Below, piece after piece: positions 18,058 to 26,932 of a stretch of DNA of 64,000 nucleotides (within the stretch, counting starts at the first letter, position 1; the number at the start of each line of letters is the position of its first letter). Below the pieces are notes generated by a model. That model saw only the letters and a list, made by a program, of their open reading frames with translations. It was not told the origin of the DNA and did not search any database. The stretch lies in the NCBI RefSeq assembly GCF_016463975.1, contig NZ_JAEMNX010000006.1:1-64000 (forward strand), in the 5' to 3' direction. Source of the DNA: Marinomonas transparens (GTDB taxonomy: Bacteria > Pseudomonadota > Gammaproteobacteria > Pseudomonadales > Marinomonadaceae). The translations under genes were made by a program, and so were the position numbers.

Positions 18058-18603
18058 ATGTCTACACATTCACCAGAAATGCCAATCGCCGTTGACGATG
18101 AAACCGGCGTTTGGACGACCGATGCTTTACCTATGTTGTATGTGCCTCGTCACTTTTTTGTTAATAACCACATGGGGATTGAAGACGAGATTGGCGCCGA
18201 GCGTTATGCCGAGATCCTTTATAAAGCGGGTTATAAGTCAGCTTACTTTTGGTGTGAGCAAGAGTCTGAATGCCACGGCATTTATGGTGAAGACATCTGG
18301 CACCATTATTTGAAGCGTTTATCGCAACGTGGTTGGGGCTTTTTCATTACCGAAGAGTTAGACATTGAAAAAGGCACGGCGAAGGTGCGTTTGGAGAATT
18401 CTGCGTTTGTTTATCACTACGAAAAAATCCACGGAAAAAAGGTCAATCGCAAAGTAGATTACATGTTTACCGGTTGGTTTGCGGGTGCTTTGGATCAGAT
18501 TTTGGATAGTAAAGGGTTGTCTTTGCGAACGAAAGCGGAGCAAACGCAGAGTGCGGCCGAGGAAGGTTTTGATGTTGGTTATTTCGAAGTCTCTCCTTTG
18601 TAG
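18058..18603 (+). CDS. Conserved protein between dipeptidase and dgcA (DUF5943-like)
   Basis: 181 residues, no signal peptide or membrane segment. Notable parts: LPMLYVPRHFFVNNHMG near 20-37, a Cys/His-containing stretch YFWCEQESECHGIYGEDIWHH near 62-82, and a V4R-like overall pattern with GWFAGALDQIL near 140. It corresponds in place and size to PA5397 of the P. aeruginosa dgc cluster (from memory). No enzymatic role is known to me. ATG at 18058 has AAGGAATTGAAC before it; TTG at 18052 is an alternative. It is enclosed on both sides by copies of the same structured element. Confidence 0.75.
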   Translation: MSTHSPEMPIAVDDETGVWTTDALPMLYVPRHFFVNNHMGIEDEIGAERYAEILYKAGYKSAYFWCEQESECHGIYGEDIWHHYLKRLSQRGWGFFITEELDIEKGTAKVRLENSAFVYHYEKIHGKKVNRKVDYMFTGWFAGALDQILDSKGLSLRTKAEQTQSAAEEGFDVGYFEVSPL

Positions 18604-18631
18604 GGTTACGACTACTATGCTCGACAATACT

Positions 18632-18705
18632 TTGTTAAAAATAGACTCGAAATGCTCATTTATACTTATAAACTCTGCTTTCTCGTCTATTTTTGCCTCG
18701 TCTTG
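18632..18705 (+). ncRNA. Structured intergenic element, copy 2
   Basis: Outer stem AAAAATAGAC (18637-18646) with GTCTATTTTT (18685-18694), inner TTTATACTTATAAA. Compared with copy 1 the outer stem has C-to-T and A-to-G on the left and the matching G-to-A and T-to-C on the right. It lies between the DUF5943-like gene and dgcA. Confidence 0.55.
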
Positions 18706-18776
18706 TGCTTCGCTCGTAACGTCGTTAATGGGTTACGAATATTTAAATTTTTTAGTTTTTAGACGCGGGGTTTTCC

Positions 18777-20840
18777 ATGTCCCAATATGATGTGCTGTTC
18801 GAGCCACTCAAGATTAATAAGTTAACCATCCGAAATCGTATTGTCAGTACGGCTCACGCAGAAGTTTATGCCACTGACGGTGGTATGACGACTGATCGCT
18901 ATGTGAAGTATTACGAAGAAAAAGCCAAAGGCGGTTGTGGTCTGTGTATTTGCGGCGGATCGAGTGTGGTGTCTATCGACAGTCCGCAAAGTTGGTGGAG
19001 CTCGGTGAATTTATCGACCGATCGCATTATTCCTCACTTCCAAAACCTTGCCGATGCGGTGCATAAACACGGTGGCAAGATCATGATTCAAATTACTCAT
19101 ATGGGGCGACGCTCCCGTTGGGATGGTGAAAACTGGCCTAACCTGATGTCGCCTTCTGGTATCCGTGAACCTGTGCATCGTGCGACCTGTAAGACGATTG
19201 AAGTAGAAGAAATCTGGCGTGTGATTGGTGACTTTGTGCAAGCTGCTCGCCGTGCAAAAGAAGGCGGTTTAGACGGTGTGGAATTGTCGGCGGTGCATCA
19301 GCATTTGATCGATCAGTTCTGGTCACCACGGGTAAACAAGCGTACCGACGAATGGGGCGGAACCTTTGAAGGCCGTATGAAGTTTGGTATGGAAGTATTA
19401 AAAGCCGTACGTGCCGAAGTTGGCCCAGACTTTGTTGTAGGAATGCGAATTACCGGTGACGAATTCCACCCAGACGGTTTGAACCATGAAGACATGAAGC
19501 AAATCGCGCAATATTACGATGCTACAAACATGGTCGATTACTTTGGTGTAGTGGGTTCTGGTTGTGACACTCACAATACCTTGGCGAATGTTATTCCTAA
19601 CATGAGTTATCCGCCAGAGCCTTTCTTGCATTTGGCGGCAGGCATTAAAGAAGTAGTGAATGTGCCCGTTATTCACGCGCAAAACATAAAAGACCCGAAC
19701 CAAGCCAAACGCATACTAGAAGCTGGTTATGTGGATTTTGTCGGTATGACACGAGCACACATTGCTGATCCGCACTTTATTGCGAAGATCAAAATGGATC
19801 AGGTGGATCAAATTCGCCAATGTGTTGGTGCGAACTATTGTATCGACCGACAGTATCAAGGTCTTGATGTGTTGTGTGTACAGAACGCCGCGACATCTCG
19901 TGAATACATGGGCTTGCCGCATATTATTGAAAAGACCACAGGCAAAATCCGCCATGTCGTGGTGGTTGGTGGTGGCCCCGGTGGTATGGAAGCGGCGCGT
20001 GTTGCCGCAGAACGTGGTCATAAAGTCACACTTATTGAAAAAGCCCCAGAGCTTGGTGGACAAATCACCCTTGCTGCGAAAGCGCCACAGCGAGATCAAA
20101 TTGCAGGTATTTCCCGTTGGTTAGTGATGGAACTGGAACGATTAGGCGTAGAGGTTCGTTTGAATACAGAAGCGGATGAAAGCCTGGTTCGTGAACTTAA
20201 TCCTGATGTTTGTATTTTGACCACAGGTGGTCGTCCATTCCTAGATCAAAACCCAGAGTGGGGCGCGGCAGAAGGTTTGGTTGTCTCCACTTGGGATATT
20301 TTGAGTGGCAAGGTAGAACCGGGTAAAAATGTACTGATCTACGACACAATTTGTGAATTCTCAGGCATGTCGGCAGCGGATTATCTGGCGTCTAAAGGTT
20401 CGTTAGTGGAATTGGTGACAGATGACATTAAACCGGGCGTGGGCATTGGCGGTACCACCTTCCCAACCTATTACCGTTCGCTGTATGAAAAAGAAGTCAT
20501 CATGACCTCGGACATGTTGTTGGAAAAAGTCTATCGCGAAGATGGCAAGTTAGTCGCGGTATTAGAGAACGAATACACAGCTCAACAAGAAGAGCGTGTG
20601 GTTGACCAAATTGTTGTCGAAAACGGCACTCGTCCAAATGAAGAACTGTATTACGCCCTAAAAGAAAGCTCCGTTAACAAAGGACAAATTGATAATGAAG
20701 CCTTGTTTGATATTAAACCTCAGCCTGTTCTTGAAAGTGACGACGAAGGCATGATTTTGTGGCGTTTAGGGGATTGTGTTTCGCAGCGAAATATTCATGC
20801 AGCTATGTATGATGCTTTGCGTCTCTGCAAAGACCTCTAA
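18777..20840 (+). CDS. dgcA: Dimethylglycine demethylase subunit DgcA (OYE/trimethylamine dehydrogenase-like)
   Basis: 687 residues. The first half is an old-yellow-enzyme barrel binding FMN (FEPLKINKLTIRNRIVSTAH; HMGRRSRWDG; GVELSAVHQHLIDQFWSP). It is followed by an iron-sulfur loop with C349, C355 and C367, then an FAD/NAD domain opening HVVVVGGGPGGMEAARVAAE near 397. This matches trimethylamine dehydrogenase-type flavoproteins; with DgcB it oxidises dimethylglycine to sarcosine, passing electrons to an ETF. Trimethylamine dehydrogenase has four cysteines in that loop; here the second is alanine (CVGANYC). I cannot judge whether that is usual for DgcA. Start ATG 18777 has GCGGGG upstream; dgcB follows after 18 bp. 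Confidence 0.92.
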   Translation: MSQYDVLFEPLKINKLTIRNRIVSTAHAEVYATDGGMTTDRYVKYYEEKAKGGCGLCICGGSSVVSIDSPQSWWSSVNLSTDRIIPHFQNLADAVHKHGGKIMIQITHMGRRSRWDGENWPNLMSPSGIREPVHRATCKTIEVEEIWRVIGDFVQAARRAKEGGLDGVELSAVHQHLIDQFWSPRVNKRTDEWGGTFEGRMKFGMEVLKAVRAEVGPDFVVGMRITGDEFHPDGLNHEDMKQIAQYYDATNMVDYFGVVGSGCDTHNTLANVIPNMSYPPEPFLHLAAGIKEVVNVPVIHAQNIKDPNQAKRILEAGYVDFVGMTRAHIADPHFIAKIKMDQVDQIRQCVGANYCIDRQYQGLDVLCVQNAATSREYMGLPHIIEKTTGKIRHVVVVGGGPGGMEAARVAAERGHKVTLIEKAPELGGQITLAAKAPQRDQIAGISRWLVMELERLGVEVRLNTEADESLVRELNPDVCILTTGGRPFLDQNPEWGAAEGLVVSTWDILSGKVEPGKNVLIYDTICEFSGMSAADYLASKGSLVELVTDDIKPGVGIGGTTFPTYYRSLYEKEVIMTSDMLLEKVYREDGKLVAVLENEYTAQQEERVVDQIVVENGTRPNEELYYALKESSVNKGQIDNEALFDIKPQPVLESDDEGMILWRLGDCVSQRNIHAAMYDALRLCKDL

Positions 20841-20858
20841 ACTGATAAGGGGTTAAAG

Positions 20859-22856
20859 ATGATTCTCGATTGGTTACTTCCGGCTCTGATTGGTGTTCTT
20901 CTTGTTCTTGCAGGGATCGGTGCGGTACGTCGTATGAATTTATGGCGTGCGGGACAAGCCGAGAAGGTCGATTTTATCGCGGGTTTAATGGCGATGCCGA
21001 AGCGTTATTTGCATGACCTTCATCATGTGGTAGAGCGTGATAAATACATGTCTAGAACCCATGTTGCCACGGGCGGTGGGTTTGTTTTGGCGATGGCGTT
21101 AGTCGTGTTGGTTCACCTTTTTGGTGTGGATAGCAAAATTCTTGCTTGGGCATTATTGGCGTCTTTAGTCATGATGTTTTGCGGTGCTTTGTTTGTTGCT
21201 AAGCGTCGCTTGAATCCGCCTTCGCGTCTTTCTAAAGGGCCGTGGATGCGTTTGCCTAAAAGTTTACTGACCTTTTCGATTACTTTCTTTGTTTTAACTT
21301 TACCTGTTGCAGGTGTGCTTCCTGATGGCTTTTCTTTGGGGGTGATAGGCGGTTGGGTATTTACCTTAGTTCTGTCCGTTCTTATTTTGCTTAGTTTGGG
21401 CGAAATGCTATTCGGTATGACGTGGGGCGGCCCAATGAAACACGCCTTCGCGGGTGCGCTGCATTTGGCGTTTCATCGTCGTCCTGAACGCTTTGGGGGT
21501 GGTCGCTCTACCGGTTTAAAAGCGGCCGATTTAGGTGGCGCTTCCCATGGTGTTGCCAAGCCGAGCGATTTTAAATGGAATCAGCTATTAGGGTTTGATG
21601 CCTGTGTACAATGTGGTCGTTGTGAAGCGGTTTGCCCAGCCTTCGCGGCGGGTCAGCCTTTGAACCCCAAAAAACTAATCCAAGATATGGTGGTGGGTTT
21701 TGCTGGTGGTACGGACGAAAAATACGCAGGCAGTGCGTATCCGGGTGTGGAGGTTGGTCATGCCAAAGGCGGCGCAGACAATATTATTACTGATGGCTTG
21801 ATTAGTTCAGATACTCTTTGGTCTTGTACGACTTGTCGTGCCTGTGTGGAAGAATGCCCTATGATGATCGAGCACGTAGATGCGATTGTCGACATGCGTC
21901 GTTTTCTCACGTTGGAGAAAGGCGAAACGCCAAACAAAGGCGCGCAAGTTTTAGAAAATATTATTGCCACTGATAATCCAAATGGTTATTCCCCAGCCAG
22001 CCGAACCCATTGGGCGGCTGATCAAAATTTGAATGTCATGAAAGATGTGAAGCAAGCCGATGTATTATTTTGGGTGTCTGATGGTGCCTTTGATATGCGT
22101 AGCCAACGGATTCTTCGAGCTTTCGTAAAATTGCTAAAAGCCGCCAATGTGGATGTGGCGATTTTAGGGGACGAAGAATTAGACAGTGGCGATGTGGCGC
22201 GTCGTTTAGGCGATGATGCGACCTTCCAGAGTTTGGCAAAGCGTAACTTGGCGACCTTGTCGAAATACCGATTCAATAAAATTGTCACCACAGACCCCCA
22301 TGCCTTCCATTGTTTGCGCAATGAATACGGTGATTTTGGTGCAGATGCTTTGCTTTCTATTTCTGGCGAAAGCGTCGAAGTTTTACATCATACGACTTAC
22401 TTGAATCAATTGGTTAAGGAAGGCCGTTTGCAGTTGGATACTTTTAAAGGCGGTAAAGTGACGTATCACGACCCTTGTTATCTAGGTCGTTATAACGGTG
22501 AGTATGAAGCCCCGCGAGAATTGCTGGCTTCGTTAGGCATTGAAGTGGCTGAAATGGAGCGTTCTGGTTATCGCTCCCGTTGTTGTGGTGGTGGCGGAGG
22601 CGCACCCATTACCGATATTCCGGGTGAGCGCCGTATTGCTGATATGCGTATGGAAGACGTTGTGAGCACGGGGGCTGAGCTAGTTGCCGTCGGTTGTCAG
22701 CAATGTACCGCCATGTTGGAAGGGGTGGTTGAGCCTCGTCCTGTGGTACGAGATATTGCTGAGCTCTTATCTGAAAAATTAAAAGAGCCTGAAAAGCTAA
22801 AAGAGCCTGAAGAAACAATAGAAGCAGAGAAAATAATGGAAGAGGAGCGCGCCTAA
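20859..22856 (+). CDS. dgcB: Membrane iron-sulfur protein DgcB of dimethylglycine demethylase
   Basis: 665 residues. TM1 sits at about 3-22, three more membrane segments at about 70-195. A ferredoxin-like pair follows, with CVQCGRCEAVCP from residue 249 and CTTCRACVEECP from 323. Two cysteine-rich CCG domains come next (YHDPCYLGRYN near 540 and CCGGGGG near 575). Such proteins carry electrons between a soluble flavoprotein, an ETF and the membrane. Together with DgcA it forms the dimethylglycine-oxidising pair. The C-terminus has a tandem KLKEPE duplication before an acidic tail. Its stop overlaps the start of etfA (TAATG), so the two are translationally coupled. Confidence 0.9.
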   Translation: MILDWLLPALIGVLLVLAGIGAVRRMNLWRAGQAEKVDFIAGLMAMPKRYLHDLHHVVERDKYMSRTHVATGGGFVLAMALVVLVHLFGVDSKILAWALLASLVMMFCGALFVAKRRLNPPSRLSKGPWMRLPKSLLTFSITFFVLTLPVAGVLPDGFSLGVIGGWVFTLVLSVLILLSLGEMLFGMTWGGPMKHAFAGALHLAFHRRPERFGGGRSTGLKAADLGGASHGVAKPSDFKWNQLLGFDACVQCGRCEAVCPAFAAGQPLNPKKLIQDMVVGFAGGTDEKYAGSAYPGVEVGHAKGGADNIITDGLISSDTLWSCTTCRACVEECPMMIEHVDAIVDMRRFLTLEKGETPNKGAQVLENIIATDNPNGYSPASRTHWAADQNLNVMKDVKQADVLFWVSDGAFDMRSQRILRAFVKLLKAANVDVAILGDEELDSGDVARRLGDDATFQSLAKRNLATLSKYRFNKIVTTDPHAFHCLRNEYGDFGADALLSISGESVEVLHHTTYLNQLVKEGRLQLDTFKGGKVTYHDPCYLGRYNGEYEAPRELLASLGIEVAEMERSGYRSRCCGGGGGAPITDIPGERRIADMRMEDVVSTGAELVAVGCQQCTAMLEGVVEPRPVVRDIAELLSEKLKEPEKLKEPEETIEAEKIMEEERA

Positions 22857-24145
22857 TGAGTGACTTTTCTTCAGATAATATAATTCGTCGTGACCCAAGA
22901 GCGGAATGGATTGCTCGTAATCGTCTTCATCCACTTCATGACAGTGTTGTATCTGCTGGGCGAGGTGAAGTGCGAGGGCCATCTGGATTGCTGCGTAAAA
23001 ACCCTCATTTGGTTGGTTTTATCGGCCCTAATGGTATTAAGCGTATTGATAGAGCAAATACGAATTCGTCCGCCATTGGTGGCAAGAAGTGGTCTGCACC
23101 ACAGGACGTTGTTTTGCCATTGCATCAGGTGGTGAATCCAGAGGGTTATATTGTTGTTGTACCAGACATGGTAGGTGGGCGTTTAACGGCCCATGATAAA
23201 GACATTTTAGGGTTGGCGCATAAATTAGCAGGCGAACATGCCAACTTTGCGGTTGTTGCTGTGTGTTTTGGTGAGAGCAAGGAAACGCAATTTGACTTAG
23301 CTGGCGTGGATCGTCTTATTCATTTGTTTGGTTCTGAATTTGACGGTTTTGCACCAGAGGCACGATTAAGCGCCTTGATGCAGATAGATGCGCAATATCA
23401 ACCACAGCATTGGTTATTTCCTGACAGCATAAATGGTGGAGCCGATTTAGCGTCTCGCCTTGCAGCGCGTTTAGGTGAAAGACCTGCAACACAGGCATGG
23501 CAAGTGTCGGCATCTAAAACGGTTTGTCGTGGTGCTTCGGCGAGTACCGACATAACCAGAGAAACACCAAAAATTCTTATGTTACTAGAAGAGTGTGGCG
23601 ATGCCATTGACGAAACACGACACGAAGCTTTACCGCTTGATCTTGATGGTTATGGTCTTGATTATTGGGAGCGAGCAGAGTCGCGTCTAGTTGATAAAGG
23701 GTTAATTGCTGTTGATCCAAATGCCATTCCATTAGCGGAAGCGGAATTCATTTTATCGGCGGGCAATGGTATTCATAATTGGGATCAATTCCACGAATGT
23801 GCTAGAGCATTAGGGGCGACTGAAGGGGCAAGTCGTGTTGCGGTAGATGATGGCTTTATGCCACGAGCTCGACAAGTAGGTGCTTCTGGAACTTGGGTAA
23901 CCGCAAGATTGTATTTAGCGGTCGGGATTTCTGGTGCGATACAGCATATGCAAGGTATTGGTCAGTGCGACAAGGTGATTGCTATTAATACTGATGCCGC
24001 TTGTGACATGGTCAAACGTGCCGATTTGGCGGTAGTCGCCGACAGTGAGGAAGTATTATCTGAGTTGATTAAGCTTGCTCAGCAATATCCTTTGTCTATA
24101 GATAATGTGTCTAACGTTAACGAGGAGAATAGTGATGCCGCCTAG
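22856..24145 (+). CDS. etfA: Electron transfer flavoprotein alpha subunit dedicated to DgcAB
   Basis: 429 residues, about 100 longer than housekeeping ETF-alpha because of an N-terminal extension (SDNIIRRDPRAEWIARNRLH onward). The C-terminal FAD-binding domain is clear: DDGFMPRARQVGASGTWV near 330, then YLAVGISGAIQHMQGI and INTDAACDM near 380, the residues that hold the flavin. It accepts electrons from dimethylglycine oxidation. The start overlaps the dgcB stop by one base, and its own end overlaps etfB by 11 bp, so dgcB-etfA-etfB behave as one translational unit. Confidence 0.9.
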   Translation: MSDFSSDNIIRRDPRAEWIARNRLHPLHDSVVSAGRGEVRGPSGLLRKNPHLVGFIGPNGIKRIDRANTNSSAIGGKKWSAPQDVVLPLHQVVNPEGYIVVVPDMVGGRLTAHDKDILGLAHKLAGEHANFAVVAVCFGESKETQFDLAGVDRLIHLFGSEFDGFAPEARLSALMQIDAQYQPQHWLFPDSINGGADLASRLAARLGERPATQAWQVSASKTVCRGASASTDITRETPKILMLLEECGDAIDETRHEALPLDLDGYGLDYWERAESRLVDKGLIAVDPNAIPLAEAEFILSAGNGIHNWDQFHECARALGATEGASRVAVDDGFMPRARQVGASGTWVTARLYLAVGISGAIQHMQGIGQCDKVIAINTDAACDMVKRADLAVVADSEEVLSELIKLAQQYPLSIDNVSNVNEENSDAA

Positions 24146-24920
24146 TGTCAATATGGTTGCTTTAGTCTCTGTTGGGCGTCATCCTCAGTCTGGGCGATCT
24201 CGAAGAGCTGAGCAAGATGGGCGAGCGGTTGAAATGGGCATGAATCTATCGTGCGATATTGATGGTCAGTTGTCGGTGGTTCATGTAGGTGACTCCAAAG
24301 AGCCTGTCTTACGTCAGTATGCTGGTATGGGGTTGGACGCATTAACGGTTTTGGAACAAGATTCGGGATTGGATGTTTTACCTGGTGTTGTCACATATCT
24401 GAAAGAAACTAAGGCTAATCTAGTGTTAACTGGTGTTCGTGCTGAACGTGGTGAGTCTTCCGGTATGTTGCCTTACTTATTGGCGGAACAGTTAGGTTGG
24501 CCTTTGGTACCTAGGGTGGCAGAGATTCTTAGTATCAAGGAGGGTGAAGCACAAGTGTTGTTAGCTTTACCTCGTGGTCAGCGTCGGTCGATTACTGTGG
24601 CTTTGCCTTTTATCGCAACGGTTGATAATGCGGCAAAAGGAGCTCGTCAAACGGCTTATGGTCCAGGGCTAAGGGCACAATTGAATGTGGTTGAATCGGA
24701 AGACAATACAGATGATATCGCCACGAGTTGGGATATTAGTCCAGCGAAACCTCGCCCTAAGCGTATGAAGGTGGTGAAAGCAAAGAGCGCAGCGGATCGA
24801 TTTAAAGCAGCAACAGCGAAACCTGCTGGCGGTGGTGGTAGGGTTATGAAGAATGAAACCGCTGAGGAGAAAGCTCAGGCGATATTTGATTTATTAAAAC
24901 AAGAAAAAATTGTTCGCTAA
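24135..24920 (+). CDS. etfB: Electron transfer flavoprotein beta subunit dedicated to DgcAB
   Basis: 261 residues from ATG at 24135, chosen because GAGGAGAATAGTG stands right before it; the frame is open to 24105 without a better site. It shows the ETF-beta pattern: VALVSVGRHPQSG at the start, then ANLVLTGVRAERGESSGMLP near 95, the AMP-binding loop, and LAEQLGWPLVPRV. The tail is basic and lysine-rich (PRPKRMKVVKAKS). It completes the ETF heterodimer with the preceding gene and is the last gene of the run. Confidence 0.9.
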   Translation: MPPSVNMVALVSVGRHPQSGRSRRAEQDGRAVEMGMNLSCDIDGQLSVVHVGDSKEPVLRQYAGMGLDALTVLEQDSGLDVLPGVVTYLKETKANLVLTGVRAERGESSGMLPYLLAEQLGWPLVPRVAEILSIKEGEAQVLLALPRGQRRSITVALPFIATVDNAAKGARQTAYGPGLRAQLNVVESEDNTDDIATSWDISPAKPRPKRMKVVKAKSAADRFKAATAKPAGGGGRVMKNETAEEKAQAIFDLLKQEKIVR

Positions 24921-25056
24921 ACGAGCATTTCGGTATAAGCTGTCTATCCCCATTTTTTAAAACAATGTTTTAAGTTATAGACTTAAACACCTTATTAGGG
25001 GCGTTTTATTTATATACACACTTTTCATAGAGAACTTTGATTTATAGGTAACCGAT

Positions 25057-25287
25057 ATGATGATTGTAGACTTGGTCGATGAAATAGATTTTAAAGAGAG
25101 ACTTATTGCCCTAGGTGCACCTGTGACTTTAGAGCAGGATTTGATGGACGTTCAAGAAGCGGTATTAGCTTGGATTAAAGAATACCCAGAACAAACTCCT
25201 TTTGTGAAAGATCTGTGTGCTGCAATGCAAAGTGACGACATTACCGTTCTACCTGAAGTGTCAAATGTTATGGCATCCTTTGCCTAA
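25057..25287 (+). CDS. Small conserved-looking acidic protein, function unknown
   Basis: 76 residues, soluble, acidic, rich in helix formers (EAVLAWIKEYPEQTPFVKDL). I do not recognise a family. A second ATG at 25060 is equally possible as start; the ribosome site is weak (AGGTAAC). A dyad TTAAAAC-AAT-GTTTTAA lies upstream at 24957-24973. It stands 136 bp after etfB and could be a separate unit. Confidence 0.5.
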   Translation: MMIVDLVDEIDFKERLIALGAPVTLEQDLMDVQEAVLAWIKEYPEQTPFVKDLCAAMQSDDITVLPEVSNVMASFA

Positions 25288-25606
25288 TTCCTTCTTATCC
25301 CCCGAGTTTTGAGAGTGGTATAGGGGGCGTTTTCATTTCGATATTTTTATTTTCTGATTGCTATTGAGGCACTTTGTTCAGTTTGCCTGCTTAGATTTCC
25401 TATTCCCCCTACTATTTTATTGCATGCTTTTCGGCTACTTAGCCATTTTTGCTTTGTCTTTTTTGTGCAGTTTTTTTCTAGTTTTATCCGGTATTGGCAA
25501 AATCAACAGAGCGTTTCACTAGGTGAAACCTATTGTTTTCATTGTAAACAGTTTTGTTAGCCTACCGATGTTCTACAAAATAATTATTAGAAAAAGGGCG
25601 TTTAAG
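25288..25606. other. Intergenic leader region of the porin gene
   Basis: No gene seen. A weak stem CCCCC (25299-25303) / GGGGG (25323-25327) followed by GTTTTC may terminate the small upstream gene. The rest is T-rich and probably carries the porin promoter. A frame reading back from the porin gene to 25523 is an extension without a ribosome site. Confidence 0.4.
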
Positions 25607-26623
25607 ATGAAAAACTCACGTAATTTATTAGCAATTACCTTGTCTGCACCATTTTTATTGACTCAGATTGCTTCTGCTGCAAACTCTGATGTGGTGGTTA
25701 ATAAACCTCAATTTACTTTTCTTACTAGCATTGGGCTTTTAAACGTAGAAGATAAAGATTTTGATCCTGAAGCGTTTGAGGCTGAGGTTGGTATAAAAGG
25801 TGTAGTAAAAGCCAAAGAATTTACCATGATTTATAACCTGAAAGCAGACCTTTCTGATGCCATTAATAGTCGCGACACAGGTACTTCCACAACGGAAGGT
25901 GAAGCGGATATTCATATGAAAGAAGCCAATGTTATCTTCCCGACTTCCTATGGTGCCTTTGTCTTGGCGCCACGCATTACCAGTGGACAAAATAGAGAAC
26001 TCTACTCGAATGTCGATTTGTTTGAGTACAACGAAGCGCATGCTTCTGGTGTAGCGGTAACAGGTAATACCTTGTATGCACAACCTGCTGAAGGTGATGA
26101 TGTGGTTGCTTGGGCATCACCTAAGTTTATGGGGGTGAAGTTAGTACTGGCGTCTATTTCTTTAGACGAAAATAATGGCGAAGACAGTGATGCTAAGGCC
26201 TTTCGTTTTGTTTATGACGACGGTAAGTTGAGTCTAGGGGCTGGTCAGGTGATTGTGAATAAAAATACTCCTCCTGCCGTAGCAAATCCATCAGGCAAAA
26301 CCTACACCCGCTCTGCTCTGACTGCCGGTTATAAATTCGACAAGCTTGATATAGGCACCACCTATGAAATGAACAAGGATACTTTTGGCTCAGCTGGTGA
26401 TTACGATACATTGGGTGTCGCAGCACGTTACCATCTTAATAACGGCTATTCTGTCGCAGCGGGTTACTATAATAAGGACTCAGATGTGGATGCGAATGAC
26501 AATAAAGGCACGGTTATTCAAGTTAAAAAACAGGCAGGAAAAAATATTTCGTTTTGGGCGGAAGCGGCTAACTACGATATAACAGCAGATAATTTTGCTG
26601 TAGGTGTTAATTTAAGTTATTGA
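25607..26623 (+). CDS. Outer-membrane porin
   Basis: 338 residues. MKNSRNLLAITLSAPFLLTQ followed by ASA-AN is a Sec signal peptide with an AxA cleavage site near residue 24. The mature part alternates polar and aromatic residues as in a beta barrel, with repeated YSNVDLFEYNEAH-, GYKFDKLDIGTTYE- and AARYHLNNGYSVAAGYYN-type strands. It ends in FAVGVNLSY, the aromatic terminus recognised by the BAM complex. It probably is a general or small-solute porin. ATG at 25607 is preceded by AAAAAGGG. Substrate preference cannot be told; its place between betaine and iron genes may be coincidental. Confidence 0.85.
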   Translation: MKNSRNLLAITLSAPFLLTQIASAANSDVVVNKPQFTFLTSIGLLNVEDKDFDPEAFEAEVGIKGVVKAKEFTMIYNLKADLSDAINSRDTGTSTTEGEADIHMKEANVIFPTSYGAFVLAPRITSGQNRELYSNVDLFEYNEAHASGVAVTGNTLYAQPAEGDDVVAWASPKFMGVKLVLASISLDENNGEDSDAKAFRFVYDDGKLSLGAGQVIVNKNTPPAVANPSGKTYTRSALTAGYKFDKLDIGTTYEMNKDTFGSAGDYDTLGVAARYHLNNGYSVAAGYYNKDSDVDANDNKGTVIQVKKQAGKNISFWAEAANYDITADNFAVGVNLSY

Positions 26624-26650
26624 TTTTAAAAAACTAAGTTAGAAAAAAAT

Positions 26651-26696
26651 AAAGCCGCTCAAGTATTATTCCCCTTTTACTTGAGCGGTTTTTTTT
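26651..26696 (+). terminator. Rho-independent terminator of the porin gene
   Basis: GCCGCTCAAGTA (26654-26665) pairs with TACTTGAGCGG (26678-26688), followed by eight T. Confidence 0.9.
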
Positions 26697-26785
26697 GTCT
26701 ATCTCAAAAAGTATTTTTGACGTTATTTTTTGAATGACTTTTTTCGTTGTAAAACTACTAATATGGGTATTAATAAAAATAATAG

Positions 26786-26799
26786 ATGGAACCTTCCAT
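26786..26799. promoter_or_regulatory. Candidate IclR operator
   Basis: Perfect dyad ATGGAA-CC-TTCCAT, 134 bp before the iclR-type gene. The GGAA..TTCC core fits operators described for IclR-family proteins, so autoregulation is possible. Confidence 0.4.
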
Positions 26800-26932
26800 A
26801 ATACTGCAGACGAAGCAATGGCTGGAAAAATAGAGCTAAAATGCGCTGTATATAAATGGGCATTGTGTGTTCATTTTACTGGGTAATTGGTAAACGCAGT
26901 AGCGGTAGTGGGCAAGGTTCTTAGAAACTTGA

